A DNA stretch of 64,000 bases from Aquisalimonas sp. 2447. GTDB taxonomy: Bacteria > Pseudomonadota > Gammaproteobacteria > Nitrococcales > Aquisalimonadaceae. How positions within the stretch are numbered: position 1 is the first letter of the stretch; each line of letters begins with the position of its first letter. The DNA lies in assembly GCF_012044895.1 (NCBI RefSeq), contig NZ_CP050695.1:1456501-1520500 (forward strand). The letters run 5' to 3'. This document shows, one piece after another, positions 35,920-44,584 of the stretch. The position numbers were made by a program, and so were the translations under genes. The notes under the pieces are model-generated. The model was not told where the DNA came from, searched no databases, and worked only from the letters and a program-made list of their open reading frames with translations.

Positions 35920-36149
35920 CGCATGTCTGGCCGTTGAACACTGTCACCCACACCGTGAGTAACTCTTTTCAATCAAGGGCTTTTCAGCGCCGGAATATTC
36001 GACATGCAGTCGCGTGATTCGGCGTGATGCAGGGCCAGTGTCCCGATATTCGCTGCTCCTCGCAAGGCCCTGACAATACGCGCCCCACGACATTGGTTGT
36101 TGCCGGGCCGTGCGGCATGCTTCGTGGAAATTCAGAGGAGTGGAACGCG

Positions 36150-36407
36150 ATGCACAAGCTACTTACACCAAGAGAGGTGGCCGACGAACTGCGGGTCAGC
36201 GAGCGCATGGTGCGCAGCATGATGTCGCGCCGAGAACTTGCCCACGTATGGATTGGCGGCAAGAGACATGTGCTCCGGGAAGACCTTGATGCCTATATCG
36301 AGAGTCAGCGCGTGGGGGTGATAGAGCGCGCGGGAAACGCGGACACCGAATTCGCTCCGAGCGCGAAAGAACGGCTTCGCGCGAGGCTTCACGGCGCGAA
36401 TGAATAA
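36150..36407 (+). CDS. Excisionase-family (HTH_17) DNA-binding protein
   Basis: 85 residues. A MerR-like winged helix-turn-helix of the excisionase family: LLTPREVADELRVSERMVRSMMSRRELAHVWIGGKRHVL, then DLDAYIES. AGGAG lies ten bases before the ATG at 36150. It is 230 bases from the truncated tRNA, the usual place for a recombination directionality factor. No integrase gene is found in the window, so the element may have lost it or carry it at the far end. Confidence 0.85.
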   Translation: MHKLLTPREVADELRVSERMVRSMMSRRELAHVWIGGKRHVLREDLDAYIESQRVGVIERAGNADTEFAPSAKERLRARLHGANE

Positions 36408-37038
36408 CCGGGGATTCCTCTTCACGACGCACTGGCTATCGTCTTGTGGCCTATGGTTTGAGGCGGAACGGATCCGGTTCCCACACTCGCTGCGCGCAAC
36501 GGTGGCAGACTGGGACGGCAATTGGCCAACTCTGAGGTCTGTCCCACCCCTGACTACCAGCAGATTTCCAGACCGAAGGGCTATTCATCCTTTCGGTCCA
36601 CGACTATGAATGGAGAGTCCCGCAAAGGACCCTGATCGGTCATTGCCCCGGTAACGATCAGGGCCCGCTCTTGGCCGCAGATTGCAATCGAGGCTCGCCA
36701 CCCAGCCGTGAGGACGCGGCATACGAGCGGCTGCCGCCGAGGGAGAAGCCGAGGAGTTCAGCCTCTGTCTGGTCCATCTCTAGCACGACGGGCTTGCGCT
36801 CTGGGTCTTACTGGACCATCGTTCAAGGACACCCCAAAAGAACCAAGGGGGTGCAAGAGGTGAGAATCTTGGTGGTCGTCTCATGATGGGTGCTGTTGGA
36901 GATGCGGGTGGCAGGTGAAGCAGGTGCGTGCCATCACCGATATCTACCACGTTGAAGTGGAAATGTGATGTGTAGCCGTTTTGTCAGGGTCTGAGCGTGG
37001 CGCGTTAAGACCGAAAAACAAATAACAAGAGGCAAGCC
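36408..37038. other. Intergenic region, no supported gene; one hairpin
   Basis: No reading frame here has family features or a ribosome site. A perfect inverted repeat, CCCTGATCG (36630-36638) and CGATCAGGG (36655-36663), could form a hairpin without a T-run. The stretch may be decayed mobile DNA. Confidence 0.5.
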
Positions 37039-37578
37039 ATGCGTTCTACTTTCCTCGGAATTCTGCTGCTTATATTTTCAATGCCGGCGACCACTGACAA
37101 CCTTGGTCGTCATGCCGGGGGGTACTTTGGGGGTGGTGGGCTTATATGGTCGTACGTTGACGAATCTGTTGAAGGAAGTGCGGAAGGTTTAGGCGGCCAA
37201 CTTCGTGGCGGATACCGCTTTAACCCCTTCTTCGGCTTTGAAACTCGGTTTAGCGCGGGAGGTTCCGGAACACTTGAAGGGATAGAGGTTCAGCTAAACC
37301 GGGCCCTACAGTTCCTGGCAACGTTGTCAATCCCCGCATCCGAGCGTCTTCGTTTCGGCGGATACGCTGGGCTTTCGGCGGGCGAACTAGAATTTAGCTC
37401 CTCTGGCTTCACTGGCAGAGAGGCAGACACAGGTGTGTCTTTCGGCTCATTTTTCGAATACGGCGACCCAGATGGCTGGGCGTTCTACGGAGATCTTGGG
37501 ATACTACAATGGGGCAGCGTTCAAGGGACAGGATACATGGTTGCTGGCCTATCTGTTGGAGCTCTATACCGCTTTTAA
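37039..37578 (+). CDS. Outer-membrane beta-barrel protein
   Basis: 179 residues. A signal peptide (residues 1-~19, FLGILLLIFS) is followed by alternating aromatic/glycine strands (GGYFGGGGLIWSY, GGQLRGGYRFNPFFGFETRF) and a C-terminal strand ending in ALYRF, with the terminal phenylalanine recognised by the BAM machinery. It resembles OmpA/porin-like small barrels. An AGAGG sequence precedes the ATG. Base composition is less GC-rich than the core genes, consistent with acquisition. Confidence 0.75.
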   Translation: MRSTFLGILLLIFSMPATTDNLGRHAGGYFGGGGLIWSYVDESVEGSAEGLGGQLRGGYRFNPFFGFETRFSAGGSGTLEGIEVQLNRALQFLATLSIPASERLRFGGYAGLSAGELEFSSSGFTGREADTGVSFGSFFEYGDPDGWAFYGDLGILQWGSVQGTGYMVAGLSVGALYRF

Positions 37579-38089
37579 CTGTTCAAGAGTTAAGAGGATG
37601 GCGTCGGATCACAATCAACAAAAAATGGCAGAAAGTCATGGGCGCGATTATTGCCTTAACCATGAGCGTGGCTACCCTACCTCGCGGACATATCGCGCTG
37701 CTGATATCGGGTTTTATGCGTGGGCGGCTGACGAGAGACCCATGCTCGATGCGCCCGAAGACTAGGGTCGGTCCACGTCGTCTTGAACCCGTGAGTCAGC
37801 CACGCATTGCTCAGTCGCTACACACCTGACGCGAAAGTACGCCACCACCTCGCTATCGCCTGGCAGGCGGGGAGCTCTTAGTCTGGTATCGACTCCAACT
37901 GGAAGACGCTTGCCAAAGAGACCTTGCCCTCGTGGTGAGGCTGTATGTCAGGCGCAGGCGCAATTGGAGAGACGGAGTCTCATGGCGACAAGGGAAACGT
38001 GTGCTCGTAACGTAGCGCCTGATTGGCCCCAAATAATGGAGTCCGACACAAAATGTCGCAGCTCAAGGTAACCTCTGAGCGTCACAGTG
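37579..38089. other. Intergenic region, nothing recognised
   Basis: Short open frames are present but none has a credible start, family motif or codon pattern. No repeats or hairpins of note were seen. Confidence 0.5.
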
Positions 38090-38314
38090 ATGAGCCAGTA
38101 TACGATGATCGTCTCTCGTGGAAACGCCGAGGGACTCGACGCACTCATCCAACCTCTTACGGCTGAAAATTGCAGTATTTTGAAAGACCGTGAAGTGGCT
38201 AACGAACATAATCTCGACCCTAACACGTGTCTGGCATCCGCGGAGCAACAGCCCCCTGAGGCCGCGGGCATCATGGAGTTCATGATAGACAAGATCGAGG
38301 AGTTCGAGACATAA
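38090..38314 (+). CDS. Possible small protein upstream of the nuclease/PP2C cassette
   Basis: 74 residues starting MSQYTMIVSRGNAEGL, with an acidic helical C-terminus (IMEFMIDKIEEFET). AAGGTAAC upstream is a weak ribosome site. Not recognised. It is on the same strand as, and 77 bases before, the nuclease-like gene and could be its first partner or a chance frame. Confidence 0.4.
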   Translation: MSQYTMIVSRGNAEGLDALIQPLTAENCSILKDREVANEHNLDPNTCLASAEQQPPEAAGIMEFMIDKIEEFET

Positions 38315-38391
38315 CCGGCAACATACCCTACAGAGTAAGAGAACTCACGCGTCGCAGACGCCCACAATCCCCAACGATCGAGAGCGGAACA

Positions 38392-39234
38392 ATGACTAAA
38401 GAAGACAAAGCAAACCGAGCGCTGAAGTTACTGGAGGACTTCAACCGCAAGGAACGCTATCACCTGCTTCGCGATGCGGTGTCAGGCGAAGCCTTCCGGC
38501 TCACGTCCAAGTTTCGGAAGAGGCTCAACACCGCACTCAGCAATCATTTTACCGACGGGCAGCAAGCGATCCAGATCCCAGACCGTGACGACGTCTTTGT
38601 TGCAATGGACTACCACCTGGACTGGATCGCCGCGGCGCTCATCCTGACGGAAAAAGGCGATGATCAGAAAGTGGGCGAGTTGAAGACACCGCAATCCAAG
38701 GAACAAACCGAACCTTTTAGGCACCGCCTTTCCGAGCAACGCGAAAGCGAGGACAAACGGCGCACGGCTGTCATTACGGGCAATCAAGAGGATACGGACC
38801 TGCTGATCGCATTCGTGGAGCGCGAAACCGGCGTCTTGTGCCTGATTCTCGTCGAGGCAAAAGTGGAGTCGGGCTGGGACGGCGCCCAGATACGGAGCAA
38901 GGGCCGCCGACTGTGGGACATTTTCGGTAACGCGGGAGACGCCTTCGACTTTGTCCGGCCCCAACTTGTGCTTGCCGGCCCCGGGGCGCAGAATCAGGAG
39001 CCTCGGTTTCAGCAGCTTGAGGACTGCCCGGCCTTTTTCTTTCAACCGGCAACCATCAAGCCGGGTGACACCAAGGTCGATCAGAAGTGCCCATCGCGTC
39101 TCTGTCGAATGAACCTTGTCGCTCATCATGCGCTCTACCAGCCTTCCCGCGTAGGTAAGAAAGACAAAGAGGGGAAATGGTACGTGAAAAGGTCGTTCAC
39201 CCCAGAGACTGACCCGCCGAGCGACGGGGAATAG
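38392..39234 (+). CDS. PD-(D/E)XK nuclease-like protein of unknown family
   Basis: 280 residues. A central segment, EDTDLLIAFV then LCLILVEAKVESGWDGAQI (residues ~130-165), has the spacing of a PD-(D/E)XK core: an aspartate on one strand and ExK on the next. A helical N-terminus and a basic C-terminus flank it. GAGAGCGG precedes the ATG. It starts a three-gene run with a DUF2779 protein (10-base gap) and a PP2C phosphatase. It could be a nuclease effector, but the family was not identified. Confidence 0.6.
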   Translation: MTKEDKANRALKLLEDFNRKERYHLLRDAVSGEAFRLTSKFRKRLNTALSNHFTDGQQAIQIPDRDDVFVAMDYHLDWIAAALILTEKGDDQKVGELKTPQSKEQTEPFRHRLSEQRESEDKRRTAVITGNQEDTDLLIAFVERETGVLCLILVEAKVESGWDGAQIRSKGRRLWDIFGNAGDAFDFVRPQLVLAGPGAQNQEPRFQQLEDCPAFFFQPATIKPGDTKVDQKCPSRLCRMNLVAHHALYQPSRVGKKDKEGKWYVKRSFTPETDPPSDGE

Positions 39235-39243
39235 GCAGTCTCG

Positions 39244-40740
39244 ATGGTCCAGGTACGCAACTACCGACTGTCCAAGTCCCGTTTCATCGCCGGCCTGCAA
39301 TGCACGCTCCGGCTTTGGAACAGCATCCATCGCCCAAAGCTGGCGTCAAAGCCCGATGAGCGACAGCAAGCGATCTTTGATACCGGCCATGCGATCGGGG
39401 AATTGGCGAGAGAGCGTTATCCAGGCGGTGCGCTGATCGAAGCCGATCATCGCCAGACAGATACCGCACTCGTGCAGACTGACTCGCTCATGCGCAAGCA
39501 CGAGCTGCCGGCGCTGTTTGAACCAGCGATCCAGCACAACAACGTCCTCACCCGGGTGGATGTGCTCGCCAGAGCGGGAGAGCAGTGGGACCTCGTTGAG
39601 GTGAAGGCATCCACGCGGGCCAAAGAGGTCTTTCAATTCGACGTTGCCGTGCAGTACTGGATCCTCAAGGGCGCGGGCATTCCGGTGCGTACCGCCGGCC
39701 TGCTCCTGCTCAACCGCGACTACGTTTACCCGGGCGGTGCCTACGATCTGGGTGAGTTGTTCCAATTTGAGGACCTGACTGAGTTCTGCCAGAACGAATT
39801 CGACGCCGTGGAGAGATGGATCGACCATTTCCACCACATCGCAAGCAGCTCCACTGCCCCAGACGTAGACATTGGACCCCACTGCCACACGCCCTACACC
39901 TGTCCTTTTTGGGCCCACTGCAGCCAAGGCAAGCGAACACCCGATAACCCGATTGATCTTCTGCCTAATCTTCGAGACGGATTGCGGGAGGCGCTGCTCG
40001 AGCGAGGCGTCGAATCCATTGAGGCGATACCGGACGATGTTCGGTTGTCGGAGATCCAGGAGCGTGTTCGACAAGCCACCGTCGAGGGTAAGCCCTGGCT
40101 CAGCCCCAAACTCCTTGCGGCACTGGAGAACGTGGAGTGGCCGCTGCATTTCCTCGACTTCGAAGCGGCCATGGTTGCGCTCCCCATGTACACAGGCATG
40201 CGGCCGTTTGATGCATTGCCGTTTCAGTTCTCATGCCACACCCAGAGAGCACCAGGCGAGGCGCCAATCCATCAGGAATTCCTAGCCACTGCCCCATCAG
40301 CGGACCCTCGCCAAGAACTCGCCGAGCACCTCATCCAAACGCTTGGACAGAACGGCTCGATCGTCGTCTATTCGGGTTACGAGGGCCGAACCATTCGGGA
40401 ACTGGCAAAGGCTCTCTCCCAACTCGCGCCGACGCTACTCTCACTACAACCGCGAATCGTTGATCTGTTAGCGATACTGCGACGGCACTACTACCACCCA
40501 GGGTTCCGAGGCTCGTACTCCATTAAGCAGGTGCTGCCAACGCTGGTTCCGGAGATGTCCTACGCCGGGATGGCGATCGCAGATGGCGAGGCTGCGGGCC
40601 GGGGCTGGTTACAAATGCTCGCAAGCAAGGATCCGACCGAGCGTGATCGCCTGGAATCCTCGCTGCGCGCCTACTGCCAACAGGACAGCCTCGCCATGTT
40701 CCACCTGCGAGAAGCACTCTTGCGCGAAGCGACCGCATGA
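39244..40740 (+). CDS. DUF2779 protein: Cas4/RecB-like nuclease plus C-terminal DEDD-like domain
   Basis: 498 residues. N-terminal half: SKSRFIAGLQC with one cysteine, a RecB/Cas4-type core (LTRVDVLARAGEQWDLVEVKAST) and a cysteine cluster CHTPYTCPFWAHC, together the four-cysteine Fe-S layout of Cas4/AddB nucleases. C-terminal half: LHFLDFEAAMVALP, the DxE start of the DUF2779 exonuclease-like fold, and SYSIKQVLPTLVPEMSY. It overlaps the PP2C gene by four bases (ATGA). DNA- or RNA-processing activity is predicted from family; biological role is not known. Confidence 0.82.
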   Translation: MVQVRNYRLSKSRFIAGLQCTLRLWNSIHRPKLASKPDERQQAIFDTGHAIGELARERYPGGALIEADHRQTDTALVQTDSLMRKHELPALFEPAIQHNNVLTRVDVLARAGEQWDLVEVKASTRAKEVFQFDVAVQYWILKGAGIPVRTAGLLLLNRDYVYPGGAYDLGELFQFEDLTEFCQNEFDAVERWIDHFHHIASSSTAPDVDIGPHCHTPYTCPFWAHCSQGKRTPDNPIDLLPNLRDGLREALLERGVESIEAIPDDVRLSEIQERVRQATVEGKPWLSPKLLAALENVEWPLHFLDFEAAMVALPMYTGMRPFDALPFQFSCHTQRAPGEAPIHQEFLATAPSADPRQELAEHLIQTLGQNGSIVVYSGYEGRTIRELAKALSQLAPTLLSLQPRIVDLLAILRRHYYHPGFRGSYSIKQVLPTLVPEMSYAGMAIADGEAAGRGWLQMLASKDPTERDRLESSLRAYCQQDSLAMFHLREALLREATA

Positions 40741-41537
40741 CGATCCAACGACCCGTAAAACCGTTCCTGAACTGTTCTGTTGCCAGCACGGCCAATCGAT
40801 GCGCCGGCAATCGCTGCAACCAGGATGCCTACCTCATCCAGGACGCCGTCTTTCAGGGAGAACATGAGCAACAGTTCGTTTTGGAGAATCCAACCGATGC
40901 GTTGTTCGCGGTGAGTGACGGAGTTCGCACGGCACCCTGTGCCGCTCGAGCAAGCCACAAACTGCTGACCTTACTCGCAAGCATCCATCGACTAGAGCCC
41001 TCGAAACACCCCGGCCGCAAGCTCCGGGCACTGCATGAGCAATTCATTGACGGAATCAACGCGCAGAAGCGTTGCTACGGCATGTCAGCGACGCTGATCG
41101 CCGCCGAGGTCACGTGCGGCGTCATGACCCTCTACCATGTAGGTGACTCGCGGGGGTGGCTCATCCGTGATGGGGAAATCCAACGGCTCACTACGGATCA
41201 TACGATTCTTGCTCGAATGATAGAGGAGCATGAGATTCTGCCGGAGGAGGCCGAGGGTTTGGCCACCCTATACGATGGTCTTGATCGCTGCTTCGTTGCC
41301 GACTCCAGTGAGGAAAAGCCCCAGCACGACCTGACCACGCTGGAATTGAGGGACGGCGATGAGGTGGTCCTCACGTCGGATGGGGTCGAGGCGATACCAG
41401 ATAGCTGGATATCAGCCGGCACAAGTTGTCAGTCGAGCCGCCGGGCGCAGCAACTGATCACAAAGGCCATCGAGACAGGGAGTGACGACAACATCACAGT
41501 GATCGCGATTCAATACCGTGAGTCACCTGTTCCGTGA
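40737..41537 (+). CDS. PP2C-family serine/threonine phosphatase-like protein
   Basis: 266 residues with all PP2C motifs in order: NQDAYL, DALFAVSDGV (usually ADGMGG), MSATLIAAEV, YHVGDSRGWLI, LRDGDEVVLTSDGV and DDNITVIAI. Metal-binding aspartates appear intact. It is a soluble cytosolic phosphatase. Translational overlap with the DUF2779 gene and the absence of any kinase gene nearby suggest it regulates or is part of the nuclease cassette rather than a kinase/phosphatase pair. Confidence 0.85.
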   Translation: MTIQRPVKPFLNCSVASTANRCAGNRCNQDAYLIQDAVFQGEHEQQFVLENPTDALFAVSDGVRTAPCAARASHKLLTLLASIHRLEPSKHPGRKLRALHEQFIDGINAQKRCYGMSATLIAAEVTCGVMTLYHVGDSRGWLIRDGEIQRLTTDHTILARMIEEHEILPEEAEGLATLYDGLDRCFVADSSEEKPQHDLTTLELRDGDEVVLTSDGVEAIPDSWISAGTSCQSSRRAQQLITKAIETGSDDNITVIAIQYRESPVP

Positions 41538-41730
41538 CCCAATAAAACTTGGCAGTGGGTCGCCTTCTGAGAATACCGGCGGCAGCCGACAAGACCTGTC
41601 CGCGTAATCCGTGAAGCAGTTGCCAAAAGGCCGAATCCGGGGAGGCGTATTCACCGCCACTGATGTGCGCGAGGTAAGGCCCTGCCGAAGCGGACGCCCC
41701 TTTATCGCAGGCGAGGGTCCGCTCTGGGGC

Positions 41731-42045
41731 GCGTCGAGACGTTGAGTCCGCGGGCTCCCATCAAGAGGAGTCTATATGGGCGAACATGAGCGGGAACGTC
41801 CAGTGTGGGATATGGCAATGGATGTGTCCGAGGACTGGCAACGGACCCAAAGGTTCTTGAGCAATCCTCATTAAATACGTGAAATACGTGGCCAGCGCAT
41901 GTCTCGGGACGGACACGGCGGCTCCGATCATCGGTTTTGAAAGCTCAAGCGGAAGGGCTTATTCGTTTACGGAGCGCGCGGTTCCCTGCGCGGAGCGATG
42001 CAGTCGCCGTTGTGGCCGGGAGAAATTCCATCAGGATTCATGGCT
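41731..42045 (+). repeat. Diverged direct repeat, copy 1
   Basis: This 315-base segment matches copy 2 (55667-56433) in two blocks: 41731-~41948 aligns to 55667-~55876, and 41949-42045 aligns to 56337-56433. About 460 bases present in copy 2 are missing here at the junction. Many substitutions separate the copies, so duplication is old. The identity of the element is unknown. Confidence 0.75.
41776..41874 (+). pseudogene. Remnant of a small gene shared by both repeat copies
   Basis: Encodes 32 residues, MGEHERERPVWDMAMDVSEDW then QRTQRFLSNPH, with AGGAG before the ATG. The second copy at 55712 has the same start and, if one frameshift is repaired, a longer C-terminus. Here a TAA truncates it. 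Family not recognised. Confidence 0.45.
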
Positions 42046-42174
42046 GATATTATGCCAGCCCGAAGTACGGCGTCTCAGCCGGCAGTCCGTAAGCGCCAGC
42101 GAATCGGCACCTATTCCCTGGTCTGAGTACTGGTCACACTGGTTCCATCCCGTTGACCACTGGAGGAAATCGGT

Positions 42175-42477
42175 ATGACCAGCGCCGAGCTGCATCATTA
42201 CTGGCGACAGACGCTGGATGCGTGGACGGCCTCCGGGTTGTCCGGCGCGGCGTTCTGCAAGCAACACTCACTCACCTACCACCAGTTTGTCTACTGGCGG
42301 CGAAAGCTCCGTGGCCCGGGCGAGTCGCCTTCGCGGGCCGGCTTTGCCAGGGTGGCGCCGGTGGCACACGATGACGCCGCGGATGGGCTGACCGTCTCGT
42401 TGCCCGGCGGTGTGTCGATCACCGGCCTGCACGCGGGCAACATCGAGTTGCTGGGCGCGGTGCTGAGGCAGTTGTGA
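42175..42477 (+). CDS. tnpA: IS66 accessory protein TnpA
   Basis: 100-residue IS66 orf1 product with a small helix-turn-helix-like fold: WTASGLSGAAFCKQHSLTYHQFVYWRRKL is the family hallmark. It overlaps tnpB by four bases. It is required with TnpB and TnpC for IS66 transposition. Confidence 0.93.
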   Translation: MTSAELHHYWRQTLDAWTASGLSGAAFCKQHSLTYHQFVYWRRKLRGPGESPSRAGFARVAPVAHDDAADGLTVSLPGGVSITGLHAGNIELLGAVLRQL

Positions 42478-42845
42478 TGCGCAACCGGTCTCTGCGCCCG
42501 TCCCGGCAGTTGCCGGAGATTTACCTGTACCGGGCCCCGGTGGATTTCCGCAAACAGGCCCATGGTCTCGCGCTGATCGTCGAGCAGGAGCTCGGGCACA
42601 GCCCCTTCACCGGGGCGCTGTACGCCTTCACCAACCGCCAGCGCAACAAGATCAAGTGTCTGATGTGGGAAGACAACGGCTTCGTGCTCTACTACAAGGC
42701 CCTGGCCGAGGAGCGGTTCAAGTGGCCGGCCCCGGGCGATGAGTTGATGAGCCTGAGCGGGGAGCAGATCAACTGGCTGCTCGACGGCTACGACATCACG
42801 CTGCTGCGGGGGCACAAAAAGCTGCATTACGAGGCGCTTGGGTAG
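42474..42845 (+). CDS. tnpB: IS66 accessory protein TnpB
   Basis: 123-residue IS66 orf2 protein (not the IS200/IS605 RNA-guided TnpB). Signature: YLYRAPVDFRKQAHGLALIVEQELG, then FTNRQRNKIKCLMWEDNGFVLYYKALAEERFKWP. Start overlaps tnpA. Confidence 0.94.
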   Translation: MMRNRSLRPSRQLPEIYLYRAPVDFRKQAHGLALIVEQELGHSPFTGALYAFTNRQRNKIKCLMWEDNGFVLYYKALAEERFKWPAPGDELMSLSGEQINWLLDGYDITLLRGHKKLHYEALG

Positions 42846-42890
42846 GCGTTTTTGCGTGCGCCAGGGCGCTGTTTTTGGTATGATTTCGTA

Positions 42891-44501
42891 ATGAAATCAA
42901 CGCCCGATAACGCCCCTCCGGCTCCCGATCTCAGCGGCCTCTCCGCCGCTGAGATGATGGCCGTTATCGGTGACCTTCAGCAACAACTGGCCTCGAAAGA
43001 GCAGGCCATCCGGCAACGCGATACGCGCATTGATCTGCTCGAAGAACTGCTGCGCCTGAAGACCCTCCAGAAGTTCGCCGCCAGTAGCGAGAAGCATCAA
43101 AACCAGATCACGCTGTTCGACGAGGCGGAGGTGGAAGCCGAGATCGATGCCTTGCGCGAGGCACTCCCGGACGACGCTGAACCCGACCCGGATGAGACGC
43201 CGCGCACCTCGGGCAAGCGGCGTGAGCGGGGCTTCTCGGACACGCTGGCGCGCAGGCGCGTTGAGCTCACGCTCAGCGACGAGGAGAAAGCCGGTGCCAG
43301 CAAGACCTTCTTCACCAAGGTCAAGGAGGAGCTTGAGTTCATCCCCGCTCAGTTGAGCGTGCTGGAGTACTGGCAGGAGAAGGCCGTGTTCGAGCACGAC
43401 GACGGGGAGGAGTCCCTAGTGGCGGCGCCCCGGCCGGTCCACCCGCTGGGCAAATGCATTGCCACCACCGCGCTGCTCGCCTACATCATCACCTCGAAGT
43501 ACGCCGACGGTCTGCCGCTGTACCGACTGGAGAACATGCTGGCGCGGCTCGGGCATTCGGTCAGTCGCACCAGCATGGCGCACTGGATCATCCGCCTGGA
43601 TGCGGTGTTCAGCCCGCTGATCAACCTCATGCGCGAGGCGCAGAACACCAGCGACTACCTCCAGGCCGATGAGACCCGCATGCAGGTCCTCAAGGAGGAC
43701 GGCAAGGTCGCCCAGTCCGACAAATGGATCTGGGTGACCCGGGGTGGGCCACCTGGCCGGCCAACGGTGCTGTTCGCGTACGACCCCTCACGTGCGGGGA
43801 GCGTGCCCGTGCGCCTGCTCGATGACTTCAGCGGCATCCTGCAGGCCGATGGCTACTCCGGCTACGGCCAGGTGTGTCGGGACAACGCCATCACCCGGAT
43901 CGGGTGCTGGGATCATGCCCGTCGCAAGTTTGTCGAGGCCTCCAAGGCGGCGCCGCCCAAGAAGAAGGGCAAAGGCAAACGCCAGAGCGCCAAGGCGGAT
44001 GTGGCGCTGGGGGCGATCCAAGAGCTCTACGCCATTGAGCGCCGAATCAAGGATCTCGGCGATGATGAGCGCTATCGCATCCGCCAGGCCGAGAGCCTGC
44101 CCCGGCTCCAGGCGTTGAAAACCTGGCTGGAAGACAACGCCGGCAAGGTCGTGAAGGGCTCACTGACCCGCAAGGCGATGGACTACACCCTGAACCAGTG
44201 GGACACCCTGGTGGGCTACTGCGAGCGTGGGGATCTACAGATCAGTAACGCCCTGGCCGAGAACGCCATCCGCCCGTTCGCGCTCGGTCGCAAGGCATGG
44301 CTGTTCGCCGATACCACCCAGGGCGCACGCGCCAGCGCGAGCTGCTACTCACTAATCGAGACCGCCAAGGCCAATGGCCTGGACCCCTCGGCCTACATCC
44401 ACCATGTGCTCACGCACATCGGCGAGGCGGACACCGTCGAGAAGCTCGAAGCGCTACTGCCCTGGAATACGGGCCTGGAGCCGGCTCCGAAAAAGAGCTG
44501 A
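42891..44501 (+). CDS. tnpC: IS66 transposase TnpC
   Basis: 536 residues from ATG 42891 (MKSTPDNAPP). An N-terminal coiled coil with LLRLKTLQKFAASSEKH, then a DDE catalytic domain with YLQADETRMQVL, GILQADGYSGYGQV and the glutamate in ALAENAIRPFALGRKAWLF. Full length and uninterrupted. Confidence 0.94.
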   Translation: MKSTPDNAPPAPDLSGLSAAEMMAVIGDLQQQLASKEQAIRQRDTRIDLLEELLRLKTLQKFAASSEKHQNQITLFDEAEVEAEIDALREALPDDAEPDPDETPRTSGKRRERGFSDTLARRRVELTLSDEEKAGASKTFFTKVKEELEFIPAQLSVLEYWQEKAVFEHDDGEESLVAAPRPVHPLGKCIATTALLAYIITSKYADGLPLYRLENMLARLGHSVSRTSMAHWIIRLDAVFSPLINLMREAQNTSDYLQADETRMQVLKEDGKVAQSDKWIWVTRGGPPGRPTVLFAYDPSRAGSVPVRLLDDFSGILQADGYSGYGQVCRDNAITRIGCWDHARRKFVEASKAAPPKKKGKGKRQSAKADVALGAIQELYAIERRIKDLGDDERYRIRQAESLPRLQALKTWLEDNAGKVVKGSLTRKAMDYTLNQWDTLVGYCERGDLQISNALAENAIRPFALGRKAWLFADTTQGARASASCYSLIETAKANGLDPSAYIHHVLTHIGEADTVEKLEALLPWNTGLEPAPKKS

Positions 44502-44584
44502 CGACCGCCTGCGGGGCAAGTGGGTCGATTTACGGGCGCTTACGGCAGTCCCGGACAACGTCCCAGAATCACTCGGAGGCCATA

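Larger units (their letters stand above)
42089..44543. mobile_element. IS66-family insertion sequence, complete
   Basis: 2455 bp with ends GTAAGCGCCAGCGAATCG (left) and GTAAGCGCCCGTAAATCG (right, complement). The 8-bp target duplication GGCAGTCC is found at 42081-42088 and 44544-44551, exact and of the length expected for IS66. It carries intact tnpA, tnpB and tnpC. It inserted about 40 bases upstream of the aminotransferase start codon. Confidence 0.92.

Noticed and set aside
36400-36609. Short frame MNNRGFLFTTH after the excisionase gene
   Set aside because: Overlaps the end of a supported gene, has no ribosome site and no recognisable features.
41538-42088. Possible CRISPR or tandem repeat array
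   Set aside because: The repetition is two distant diverged copies of one segment, not regularly spaced short repeats; no CRISPR-like array was seen anywhere in the window.
42474-42845. RNA-guided TnpB nuclease
   Set aside because: The protein is the small IS66 orf2 TnpB, unrelated to the IS200/IS605 nuclease of the same name.
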